This document shows positions 12,473 to 22,659 of a stretch of DNA of 64,000 nt, one piece after another. Numbering within the stretch: the first letter of the stretch is position 1; each line of letters starts with the position of its first letter. Source of the stretch: Rosellinia necatrix (Eukaryota; Ascomycota; Sordariomycetes; Xylariales; Xylariaceae). Position numbers and translations under genes: made by a program. Where the stretch lies: assembly GCA_021209875.1 (NCBI GenBank), contig JAGYVD010000007.1, positions 3,162,001-3,226,000 of the forward strand. Reading direction: 5' to 3'. The notes below the pieces were generated by a model that made no database searches, had not been told where the DNA came from, and was given only the letters and a program-made list of their open reading frames with translations.

Positions 12473-13888
12473 CTATATTGCCCAGACCTTTGCGATTGTC
12501 GCTCTGGGCAAGGGCTGGGCTTGGTCCTGTCCACGCCGTAGCGCGACCCGTATCAGATTGCTGGCCTCCACCCCCAAGTACAATGGCATCTTCAAACCTT
12601 GTGCCTCTATGACCGCCTCCTGTAGTCCTCTCGCTACGTCTTGAAGGCTTTCGCTCTCGACCCCAGTGGATATCTGCTTCCCGCGCAACAGATTTATGAC
12701 TTCCGGGCCAACGATTTCAAGCACCTTCGATCCGCCGGCTGCGTTGATGCACAGATCATAAACTTGATCCAGATCAAGTTCACACTGTTTTGCAAACGCC
12801 AACGATTCAGCCGTTCCGCAGAGGTAAATGCCCCTGAGTAGCCCCTTTACGAGAGCGAGTTTCTTCGGCTTGTCTCCCTCGGTGAGTGGCGAAACAGGGC
12901 CGGCCAGGCCGTCGGTGTACAGCCTTATTAAGCTACTGTCGTCATCGGCGCCATATCCTCGCCCAAGGCTAGAAAAGTATACCTGCTCAGCCGTCCCTGC
13001 CATGGGTGTCGAGAAACCCACCCTCAGAGCCTCAGACGTGATGATGCTTGTATCCTTGAGTATGATGGTGATGGCGCTCGCGATAGGTTTGAACTCGGTC
13101 AGAATTCTGGGGCCACGGTGTCCGAACATCCAGCCCGAGGCATCGGAATTCTGTATGTTATCATAAGTATAAGCCAGGTCGAGCCCGAGCCGCCGGGCAA
13201 ATCCCATGCTCTCGCTAGTGGCGAGGATTCCCACGGTCGCTAGCACCTGATGGACCATCTTCATGTTACTGCCGGCGCCGATCCCGCCGTTGACGATGTA
13301 TAGCTTGGACGTGTCGGAGAGCTCTTGCAGGAGGAAACGCCCCCTTTCAAGTGCCTTATCCGATCCGCCGGCCATGATGGATAAAGTGCCATCGGCAGCC
13401 CGTCCCACGCCACCGGATACGGGGCAGTCAACGAGAAGCACGTCGCCTCGCCCCCTTTCGGCAAGCTCCGCGTCGAGGCTTCGGACGTAGGCGCATGGCA
13501 CCGTTGAGCAGAGGAGTAAGGAAGCACCCTGGGACAAGGCGTCTATGGCCGGATTCTCGCCCTCGAACAATACGGACTGCGCCTGGGCCGCTGTAGCCAC
13601 CATACACACAACGTAATCATGGTCACGGACAGTCTGAGAGGGAGAAGAAGCGGTCTTGCCGCCTTCAGCGCGAAACCGCTCGAGCGTTGGCGGCCACACG
13701 TCAAATCCCGTCACGGCGTATCCCTGTTTCACTAGGTGCGTCGCCATGCCAAACCCCATGGCACCGAGGCCTATGAAAGCAATGTTTGGCTTAGCCGATT
13801 CAGCCATCTTTTTTGGATTCGGAGGGAAATGGCGGCAACCCGGCACCGTGCTAGAGAATAAGTTGCGGATATAAGATGAACGGGGCAA
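12473..13888 (-). CDS. LtnD-type beta-hydroxyacid dehydrogenase with duplicated C-terminal domain
   Basis: An intronless gene of 471 residues from the first ATG (13888), or 444 from the ATG at 13807. The extra 27 residues are rich in Arg and Ser and could be a mitochondrial presequence, so both starts are plausible. The Rossmann domain starts with FIGLGAMGFGMATHLVKQG; the substrate loop is DCPVSGGVGRAADGTLS; the catalytic Lys lies in GAGSNMKMVHQVLA. A His after that Lys, where 3-hydroxyisobutyrate dehydrogenases have Asn, is as I remember it for L-threonate dehydrogenase (LtnD). A second copy of the helical NAD_binding_11 domain fills about residues 335-455. In plants, as I recall, this double arrangement is part of a fusion with a DUF1537 kinase and a class II aldolase. 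The likely reaction is NAD-dependent oxidation of a four-carbon sugar acid; the substrate is inferred. It is the first gene of the cluster and is divergent to the aldolase. Confidence 0.82.
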   Translation of the reverse strand: MPRSSYIRNLFSSTVPGCRHFPPNPKKMAESAKPNIAFIGLGAMGFGMATHLVKQGYAVTGFDVWPPTLERFRAEGGKTASSPSQTVRDHDYVVCMVATAAQAQSVLFEGENPAIDALSQGASLLLCSTVPCAYVRSLDAELAERGRGDVLLVDCPVSGGVGRAADGTLSIMAGGSDKALERGRFLLQELSDTSKLYIVNGGIGAGSNMKMVHQVLATVGILATSESMGFARRLGLDLAYTYDNIQNSDASGWMFGHRGPRILTEFKPIASAITIILKDTSIITSEALRVGFSTPMAGTAEQVYFSSLGRGYGADDDSSLIRLYTDGLAGPVSPLTEGDKPKKLALVKGLLRGIYLCGTAESLAFAKQCELDLDQVYDLCINAAGGSKVLEIVGPEVINLLRGKQISTGVESESLQDVARGLQEAVIEAQGLKMPLYLGVEASNLIRVALRRGQDQAQPLPRATIAKVWAI

Positions 13889-14010
13889 TGTCTAATTCTG
13901 TGTGGCCGAAACAGTGTGCTATTATTCAAAACCAGAATGAGATCAATAATGGTAACGCAGCCGCGAGCAGGCGGAGCTTGTCTCCTGCAACAATACTGTA
14001 AGTCAACTAA

Positions 14011-14050
14011 GAAACGTTAAGAAACGTCAAGATACGTCAAGATAGGCGTC
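14011..14050. repeat. 10-bp tandem repeat upstream of the LtnD-like gene
   Basis: Four units with a strict 10-base period: gaaacgttaa, gaaacgtcaa, gatacgtcaa, gataggcgtc. It lies about 120 bases before the LtnD-like ATG. Each of the first three units carries an ACGT core. Confidence 0.75.
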
Positions 14051-14940
14051 GTTTCACTTACACGAGACGCACACACGAAAGAAGGGTTGCTTGCCGATCC
14101 AACGCCACTGGTCCTCGATATACAGGCTAAATAGGACATAGACCTCTGGCATTCTATCTAGCTCGCAGAAGTATTTTACCGCTCCGCACCAATGGGGCAC
14201 ACCGAAAACAAGGCATCGCATGTCGTTGTGGTGTGCCCAGCTCATGGCTGAAAACATCATCCGGCAGTAGCACGACACCGATAGGCCGAGCCACGCCCGC
14301 ACCCGCGCACTGACTACCCATCTATGCTGCTGGGGAATTTCCATTCACCCCTTATACTTAGATAGCAAGTAGTCGGTCTCTCCGACCTTGTATTGCAACC
14401 CGGCTAGTGGCATATTCCCAACCCCCCCCCCCCTTCCCCCCGCTCACCTCCATTTTGACCCTCCCTCCTCTCCCCCTCCTCATGTGTCCAGTTTTCCGGG
14501 AAAAGTGGCTTTCTAGGCCAAGGTGGCTATTTTTCGCCGATTTCCCTCACCACCCGCCAGCTCACGGCTCTCCGTTTGAGCTATCCAGCCTGGGAAACCC
14601 GCAATTGGCCCGCGAGACTCCAATGGCCCTATTGAGATTACCCAGCTTGCCGCCATCGTGTGTTATTATACCGAACACTTTTTACCCCACGTTAGTGGGG
14701 TCTCACATTCTTGGAGAGGCATCCCGGATGGGGGGGCATGATCACGATGTAGATAGGTTGAGTCCGTAAAGGGAGATGGGAGCTTTTACACAAAATCACC
14801 ACCACGTTGCTCACACATAGTCTTACGCCTGTAGCCGTGCAAACTCCGAAGCCATTTGTCCGTCTTCGTCTTACTGCTGTCCCGTCGGCCCCGGTAGCAA
14901 GAAGTCTAAATAATCATCAATCAAAGACATATCGAAGTCG

Positions 14941-14995
14941 AGACAGCTAGACAGCTAGACAGACAGACAGACAGACGGATAGATAGATAGATAGC
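14941..14995. repeat. AGAC / GATA tetranucleotide microsatellite
   Basis: Imperfect copies of agacagct are followed by (agac)n and then (gata)n, ending about 50 bases before the aldolase start codon. Confidence 0.8.
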
Positions 14996-15042
14996 GCAAC
15001 AGGGGGTATTTATTCACCACAACAGGACAAGGAGACAACAAG

Positions 15043-15918
15043 ATGGCCCGGCCACCGCTCAGCGAGAACCGGTCGATGGCGATCCTCAACGCCGCGGTCG
15101 AGGGCGGGTACGCGGTGCCGGGGATGTGCTGCTACAACATCGAGTCGATCATCGCGACGGTGCGGGCGGCGGAGGCGGCGCGGTCGCCGGCGATGGTGCT
15201 GCTGTTCCCGTGGGCGGTCGAGTACGCCGGGGAGGCGCTGGTGCGGGCGGCGGCGGCGGCGGCGCACTCGGCGCGGGTGCCCGTGTCGCTGCACCTCGAC
15301 CACGCGCAGACGCCGGCGCTGGTGCGCCGCGCGGCCGACATCGAGGGCGGGTTCGACAGCATCATGTGCGACATGAGCCACTACGAGAAGGAGGAGAACC
15401 TGGCGCTGACGCGCGAGCTGGTGGCGTACTGCCACGCGCGCGGGATCGCGGCCGAGGCCGAGCCCGGCCGCATCGAGGGCGGCGAGGACGGCGTGGCCGA
15501 GACGGCCGACCTGGCCGCCGTGCTGACCACGCCCGCGCAGGCCGAGGAGTTCGTCGCCACCGGCATCGAGATGCTCGCCCCGGCCTTCGGCAACGTCCAC
15601 GGCGAGTACGGCCCGCGCGGCATCCGCCTCGAGTACGACCGGCTCGAGTCCATCCACCGCGCCGTCGGCGACCGCGTCCGCCTCGTCCTCCACGGCGCCG
15701 ACCCCTTCGACGAGGACATCTTCCGCCGCTGCATCCGCGCCGGCGTCTCCAAGGTCAACATCAACAAGGGCATGAACAGGCACTACGCCGCCGTCCAGGA
15801 CGAGATGCGCGGCCGGCCCCTCACCGCCGTCATCGAGGCCGGCACCGACGCCATGCAGAAGGCCATCGAGCAGTACATGCACTGGCTCGGCAGCGCCGGC
15901 AAGGCCGTCCTGAAGTAA
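15043..15918 (+). CDS. Class II (zinc) ketose-bisphosphate aldolase family protein
   Basis: An intronless gene of 291 residues, the usual length for the KbaY/GatY/Fba branch. The catalytic Asp86 and zinc His87 are in SLHLDHAQ, the other zinc ligands are His186 in FGNVHGEYG and His217 in LVLHGAD, and NINKGMN near the C-terminus fits the phosphate-binding loop. It should cleave or form a ketose phosphate with dihydroxyacetone phosphate as one partner in the cytosol. Its gene is extremely GC-rich at third codon positions, as are the kinase and TIM-like genes but not the surrounding housekeeping genes. As I recall, a homologous domain is the C-terminal part of a plant fusion protein whose N-terminal part resembles the dehydrogenase divergent to it, supporting a joint pathway. 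The substrate is unknown: tetrulose, pentulose or hexulose phosphates are all possible. Confidence 0.88.
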   Translation: MARPPLSENRSMAILNAAVEGGYAVPGMCCYNIESIIATVRAAEAARSPAMVLLFPWAVEYAGEALVRAAAAAAHSARVPVSLHLDHAQTPALVRRAADIEGGFDSIMCDMSHYEKEENLALTRELVAYCHARGIAAEAEPGRIEGGEDGVAETADLAAVLTTPAQAEEFVATGIEMLAPAFGNVHGEYGPRGIRLEYDRLESIHRAVGDRVRLVLHGADPFDEDIFRRCIRAGVSKVNINKGMNRHYAAVQDEMRGRPLTAVIEAGTDAMQKAIEQYMHWLGSAGKAVLK

Positions 15919-15957
15919 TAGGCGCGCGCGCCCGCGTATGTTAAAAAAAAAAAAAAA

Positions 15958-16028
15958 TTCATTTATTCGTTAATTTATTCGTTAATTCATTCGTTCATTC
16001 ACTCACTCACTCACTTACTCACTCATTC
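15958..16028. repeat. Imperfect tetranucleotide repeat (ATTC / ACTC)
   Basis: Alternating atttattcgtta units grade into cattcgttcattcactcac and similar four-base steps. It lies directly after the aldolase 3' end. Confidence 0.7.
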
Positions 16029-16328
16029 TCGAGACATATTCTCTACATGTAATCATAGACCAGAGAGACCTTCTACAGTCCAAAACACGGATCCCTGTTT
16101 TTGGTGCAAAAGTCGTTTAAAAAAAAAAAAACACGAAAGTCGAAGGTCGTCAAGCACTGATTTCTTCGTATGATGCTGGTTATGCTATTTTCCTATCCCG
16201 TTTAGATGAAATACCTGGAAGTTCTTAAAACTTTCTCTATTCCATTTACAATGATATAAAAAAAAAAACACACATTACCTTCCTACGCTAAATACAATAA
16301 GGCCCAAAAAAATTTAAATCCATACGTG

Positions 16329-16331
<3 letters not shown>

Positions 16332-16386
<55 letters not shown>
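16332..16386. repeat. (CA)n(TA)n dinucleotide microsatellite
   Basis: About 16 CA units run straight into about 11 TA units, 30 bases from the kinase stop codon. A locus like this is expected to be length-variable between strains. Confidence 0.9.
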
Positions 16387-16415
16387 ATCATCTAAGCCAA
16401 ACCCCCAACGGCCTG

Positions 16416-18212
16416 TCATAACCCATCCCGCAGCCCCTTGATGACAACCATGGCGCCCCAAGCGCCGGGATCGGGGGGCAGGAGGTCGCCGGCACCGGCT
16501 TCCTGGCCCGCGCCGACGTACGTGGCGCGGCCGAGCTTGGGGCGGAGTGTCTTGGTGCGCTCTGCGCCGGCGACGGCGGCGGCGACCCCTTCGTCGAAGC
16601 TGCCGCGGGCCGCGAGTCCCTCGGCGAAGGGGATCAGGGTGTCCATGACGGTGCGGTCGCCGACCTTGGCGGGGGTGTAGCGCGAGAGGTTGTCGAGGGC
16701 GGTGCGGACGGCAAGGGCCCAGAGCTTCGGCACCCCCCCGCCTTCGGCGTCCGTGAGGGCGAAGTTCTCCGCCAGGGCGGTTCGCAGCGCGACGAAGAAG
16801 ATGCCCAGGATCCCGCCGAGCGTGCCGCCCATTTTGCCCTCGAGGATGTCCTCGAGCTCGAGTAGCACGGCGCCGACGGAGCCGGGGGCGGCCGCGAAGC
16901 GGCCCGCCTCGAGCGCCTCGAGCAGGCACAGCGCGCCCGTCTTCAGCGTCTCGCCGCAGTCGCCGTCGCCCATGACCGTGTCCCAGCGCGTGAGGTCGGG
17001 CTCGGCGGCGACGAGCGCCTCGCACGCCGTGCGCAGCATGCGGCCGAGCCGCGCCGGGTCGACCTTGAGGTCCGTCGCGTCGTCGATGGTGTGCCGCGGG
17101 GCCGGCGGCGGCTGTACGAGCTGCTGCCCCCGCGGGCGACGCCGCGGGCCCGCCTGCGACCCGGTCATCGACTCCCAGTGCGTGTCGGTCCGGGCGTCGA
17201 AGAAGGCCTTGATCTCGTCCGCCGTGTACGCGCAGCCGCGGGCCGCGGCCGTCACGTTGACCACGGACACGGAGAAGGCCGGCGCGTTGAGCGACGTCTC
17301 GAGGAAGCCGCAGACGACGCGCGCGGGCGCGATGCGCCAGCGCGCCTCGAGCTGGCCCAGGAGCTCGTCGACGAGCGCGCCCATCTCGAGGTGCGACATG
17401 CCGCCGAAGTTGCTGACGAGCAGGACCGTCTCGTCGCCCGCGTCGAAGTGCACGTAGCCGCGCAGCGGGTCGGACTCGTCCAGCAGGTACGTCAGGATCG
17501 TCGCCACCAGGTCCTCGGGCGAGGGCACGGGCGACAGCTTCTTGTAGCCCGGCTCGTTGTGCGGGCCCGTGCCGATCTCGATCTCGTCCGCGCCGGACTG
17601 CGCGTGCTCCGCGCGCCCGGGCACGTGGCAGTGGTCCAGCGTCACCGCGATCGACGCGATCTGCTGCGAGAAGGCCACGCCGAGGCCGTAGACCTGGTCG
17701 AGCGAGCCTCCCGCCCCCGCGGCGCCGCCCATGACCTTCAGAACCCCGATCTGGCCCGCCAGCCCCCGCCGCCCGACCAGGCTGCCGTTCTTGCCCACGG
17801 ACACGTCGTCGCCGCAGATGATCATCCGGCACCGGTGGCCCTTGGCGTTCGCCTTCTCGGCCGCCAGGCCGAAGTGTAGGCAGTCGCCCGTGTAGTTGGT
17901 GATCACGAGGATGGTGCCCTTGTCGGACGGCGTGGCGTCGATGCCCGCGAGAATCTGCTTTGTGCTGGGGGAGGCGAAGACGTCGCCGGCCACCGACGCC
18001 GTCAGCATGTTGGTGCCCACATAGCCGGACCAGGCGGGCTCGTGGCCCGAGCCGCCGCCGCTGATGATAGTGACATTTGATCTGTCGTAGGCCGTATTAT
18101 ACACTACTCTGTTCTGCTCGTCCAGGGCGAGCGCGGGGTTGTATGCAATGAGACCTCGGAGGCCCTTGTTGACGAGGCCGTCTAAAGAGTTGTAAAGGTG
18201 ACATTTCGACAT
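16416..18212 (-). CDS. Dihydroxyacetone / erythrulose kinase (DhaK-DhaL fusion)
   Basis: An intronless gene of 598 residues, the length of ATP-dependent fungal DAK enzymes. The DhaK half has GGGSGHEP (52-59), NYTGD (106-110) and GPHNEPG with His218, the residue that binds the ketone substrate covalently in this family. The DhaL half binds ATP and Mg: Asp411, Asp416 and Asp418 (WDTVMGDGDCGETL), then MGGTLGGILG (461-470). Family members phosphorylate dihydroxyacetone or L-erythrulose; EYK1 of Yarrowia erythritol catabolism belongs here. The adjacent RpiB and TIM-like genes make L-erythrulose the more likely physiological substrate, but this is inferred from context. A tandem 10-bp repeat lies in the promoter about 170-220 bases upstream of its start. 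The gene is very GC-rich at third positions. Confidence 0.92.
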   Translation of the reverse strand: MSKCHLYNSLDGLVNKGLRGLIAYNPALALDEQNRVVYNTAYDRSNVTIISGGGSGHEPAWSGYVGTNMLTASVAGDVFASPSTKQILAGIDATPSDKGTILVITNYTGDCLHFGLAAEKANAKGHRCRMIICGDDVSVGKNGSLVGRRGLAGQIGVLKVMGGAAGAGGSLDQVYGLGVAFSQQIASIAVTLDHCHVPGRAEHAQSGADEIEIGTGPHNEPGYKKLSPVPSPEDLVATILTYLLDESDPLRGYVHFDAGDETVLLVSNFGGMSHLEMGALVDELLGQLEARWRIAPARVVCGFLETSLNAPAFSVSVVNVTAAARGCAYTADEIKAFFDARTDTHWESMTGSQAGPRRRPRGQQLVQPPPAPRHTIDDATDLKVDPARLGRMLRTACEALVAAEPDLTRWDTVMGDGDCGETLKTGALCLLEALEAGRFAAAPGSVGAVLLELEDILEGKMGGTLGGILGIFFVALRTALAENFALTDAEGGGVPKLWALAVRTALDNLSRYTPAKVGDRTVMDTLIPFAEGLAARGSFDEGVAAAVAGAERTKTLRPKLGRATYVGAGQEAGAGDLLPPDPGAWGAMVVIKGLRDGL

Positions 18213-19591
18213 AATTAGTTGTAAAATAAAATAGTACGGGTATGCTTGGTTGAATGGAAAAATGACACCACACGTATTAGTACTATTCGTACGGTACGAG
18301 GAATGAAGGCAATGTAAGGCCGGGTATACTTCACCACTACAGCAGCTATAGCATCGACATGAACATGTAAGAGGCTATGTGTAGTGGGGTGAAACGGGGT
18401 GCAACGGGGTACAACGGGGTGTGACGGAGTGAGTATGCCGTATACAAGTCGAGCCGTCAGGTCATATTAAATGAGGAGGTGACTGATATTTACATGCGGA
18501 GGGGAGGGAGACAAGACGGCAATACGTCAAGGGGAAAGGGGAGTTGGGGGAGGAGGTTGTAGCTACACCTTGGACCAGACGTAGCACAGCCTATACACAA
18601 TACCTTCGTCGCGATACCGGGACAGCTCCTTAGGGTCGGAGAGGATCAAATGCCACCAGGGTAGACCGGTGAGTCGGTTTGGGTATATCTCGTCTCGGGC
18701 CAGAGACGGCCATTCGAACGAACTATCACTAGACTACGGGGATCCTTCATGGTCGCTTGGCTAGGACGGATTCTGCTAGCATTAAGCCGCGATAGCATGC
18801 GCGTGCACGAAGCAGGCACAAAGGCAGACCACAAAGCGGAACGGCAGTGATACTGTGCTTTGACAGACACGTCGCTGTGGCCTTAGTCCCAAAGTCTGGA
18901 TCGACGGCGTGGGGACGGATGGTGGGGGAACGTACGGTCGCGTGAGATGCCGGGGGGTCTCCAGGCGTTCCATGCTAGAGAAATGGAAATCTTATTAGGA
19001 AAGAAAATCAAAGGATTTGAAGACGACTAGCTTTCGTCGAGGGGTTAAACTGGCTTGGGAGAGACGGCATTTTAGCCAGCGGCTTTCCTAATCCGGGAAC
19101 CCGGCCGCTGCATCGATCGGCGCCCAGACACAGCATGCATCATGCATCCAGACAAACAGACTATGGGCATCTCTGCCCCTCCTCTTCACTCTTCATGAGC
19201 CAGTCGAGCCGTCCAGTTCCTGCAGTTGAGCGGTACCACCTAGCACCGGATGTCGTACGCTTGGGAAGGGGGAATATGCCATAATCCCAGCTTTAATTAA
19301 TCCCAGCTTGGGCTCCGAAAAGAGGAGGTTTTCTCTTCGCATCAACTGACCCGACTTGCTATTCTTAGGATTCCGTCAGGTCGTCAATGTAAGGGAGATT
19401 GTTGAAATTTTATTCTGTTATCATTAGCGACTCAGTATAATCCTAAATCTATTCAGAATTAACTCTACTCATTTATTTTTCCATTTCACGGGTCGTCTGA
19501 TTTACCTGATTATAGCAAGTCGAGCGCATAGCGAGCGTCATTTGCCATCTTCGTTGCCTTCTCAATTACACACACCTCTCTCTATATAAGA
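18213..19591. promoter_or_regulatory. Divergent promoter of the kinase and RpiB genes
   Basis: This 1.4 kb lies between two divergent cluster genes. It contains a 10-bp tandem repeat (18381-18430), purine-rich stretches at about 18490-18560 and a TATATA at 19583-19588. Small ORFs at 18646-18973 have no family resemblance. No regulator or polyol dehydrogenase gene is found here. Confidence 0.5.
18381..18430. repeat. 10-bp tandem repeat in the kinase promoter
   Basis: Five units with a strict 10-base period: gtagtggggt, gaaacggggt, gcaacggggt, acaacggggt, gtgacggagt. The core acggggt is shared by units 2-4. Confidence 0.8.
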
Positions 19592-20147
19592 ATGGCTGCC
19601 CCAAAATGGAAAATCGCCATGGCTGCGGATGTATGTTGACTCACCAATAGATGTAGAAAGACTGCAGCTACGAATGGAGAAAAAAAAAAACTGACAGTCC
19701 GTTTTCACTACCTAGGAAGCCGGTGTCAGCTACAAGAGCAAGATCAAGGCCGATTTCGAGAACGACCCCCGCGTCGAATCCGTAATAGATGTTGGTAGTC
19801 TCACAGTCGACGACAAGACGGCGTACCCGCACCGTGCAGCAGCGGCCGCCCAGCTTGTAGCGGACGGGACAGTCGACCGCGCTCTGCTTATCTGCGGTAC
19901 CGGTCTCGGTGTCGCCATCACCGCCAATAAGATCAAGGGCGTTCGCGCCGTCACAGCCCACGACAGTTTCTCCGTCGAGCGCGCCGTACTTAGCAATAAC
20001 GCACAGGTGTTATGTATGGGCGAACGTGTTATTGGGCTTGAGCTCGCCCGCCGGCTAGCTAAGGAGTGGCTTGGTTACGTCTTCGACACTTCGAGCGCCA
20101 GCGCGGCCAAAGTCGAGGTGATTAATGAACTGGAAAAGAACTTGTAA
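19592..20147 (+). CDS. RpiB/LacAB-type sugar-phosphate isomerase (EYI2-like)
   Basis: Exons 19592-19630 and 19716-20147, joined in phase 0 across an 85-nt intron (donor GTATGT, branch CTGAC, acceptor CTAG), give 156 residues. The first strand is KIAMAADEAGVSYK, the catalytic Cys73 lies in LLICGTGLG, followed by [17 protein letters not shown] and a C-terminal [15 protein letters not shown] helix. Most RpiB proteins have His where this one has Glu14 (AADEAG); fungal members often differ at this site. Family enzymes interconvert ribose-5-P/ribulose-5-P, galactose-6-P/tagatose-6-P or D-erythrulose-4-P/D-erythrose-4-P (Brucella EryI, Yarrowia EYI2). Since fungi use the unrelated RpiA for the pentose pathway, and given the kinase and TIM-like neighbours, the tetrulose reaction is the best inference. 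Confidence 0.9.
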
Positions 20148-21926
<1,779 letters not shown>

Positions 21927-22659
21927 TCTGATATGTGGAGAACGAGAGACGGGGATGAGAAGAGGAATGAAATTGGTCTCTCTCTCTCTCTCTCTTTCGC
22001 CTGAGATAAAAAGGCAGCAAAGGCAATCCCGTGATCCCGCGGCATAGTTTGTTGCCCGTTATCATCCTGCATCTGACATTTTGTATGACCCCTATCCCAA
22101 GGCCATATAGCCCACCGCTGGACTTGCGCGACACGTTGAGGTATCGGGGATAACCATCGCCTATGAAGGAGATAAAATATGTTTTGAGAGGTATGGTACA
22201 ATATCGAGAACACCATTGTCAACCATACCCACTGCAGCAAGCACATATTAGAATATGCCCTATGGGGAAACGCACACAAGCCACAAAGATGGGGGAGAAG
22301 CAGTATTATCACAATGCTCATCGAGCAAGCCGCATCTATTCTACTTCTTCCAAGATCAGTAGATGCAAATATATACAACCCTCTTTTCCTACAACCCCGT
22401 TCAATGAGTAGCTTCCGAGATCCCCCCTCACCCCCCCTCACCCCCCTCATTCCTTCATGCCAGGTAGGATACGGGTTGAACATTTATATTCCTTCGTCAA
22501 AGTCATGGCATCATGTTCAAAATCGCTAAACGGGTATCACACCAAAATGAATGATACAGAATGTGGAACAATGTGCATCATCGCATAGCCCCCCCGTTTA
22601 TGAGGTCATTAGGTAGTTTGCTCGTCGCGCAATCGATAGCAGTCGTCTGGTTCGAGTCG
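21927..22659. other. Convergent intergenic region
   Basis: Contains a CT dinucleotide run (about 21976-21996) and the 3' flanks of the TIM-like and MIT genes, with a repeated CACCCCCCCTCA element near 22425-22450. No gene is seen. Confidence 0.45.

Larger units (their letters stand above)
13889..15042. promoter_or_regulatory. Divergent promoter of the LtnD-like and aldolase genes
   Basis: This 1.15 kb holds a 10-bp tandem repeat (14011-14050), a run of 12 C (14422-14433) within a CT-rich stretch typical of strong fungal promoters, and an AGAC/GATA tetranucleotide tract (14941-14995) in the aldolase leader. The GATA copies could bind a nitrogen-type GATA factor, which is speculation. No gene is recognised; ORFs at 14054-14344 and 14407-14769 look random. 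Confidence 0.5.
15919..16415. other. Convergent intergenic region rich in simple repeats
   Basis: The space between the 3' ends of the aldolase and the kinase holds poly-A tracts (15941-15956, about 16119-16131 and 16256-16268), an ATTC/ACTC tetranucleotide tract and a CA/TA dinucleotide microsatellite. No gene is seen. Confidence 0.6.

Noticed and set aside
14941..14995. CRISPR-like or phage-type direct repeat array
   Set aside because: The units are four bases long without spacers; it is a microsatellite in a eukaryotic genome.
15010..15944. Long ORFs on both strands and in other frames across the aldolase (for example 15126-15944 plus and 15010-15882 minus)
   Set aside because: They mirror the GC-rich codon pattern of the aldolase and translate to Arg/Ala/Gly-rich or Val/Asp-rich strings without any family motif.
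16288..17879. ORFs overlapping the kinase (16288-17832 minus in another frame, 16690-17457 and 17091-17879 plus)
   Set aside because: Shadows of a high-GC gene. The kinase frame alone carries the DhaK and DhaL motifs.
19583..19588. TATATA as the TATA box of the RpiB gene, implying translation from the second Met (residue 10)
   Set aside because: Starting at Met10 would remove the first beta strand of the Rossmann-like fold (KIAMAAD), which all RpiB proteins have. The TATA is probably fortuitous or the true promoter lies further upstream.
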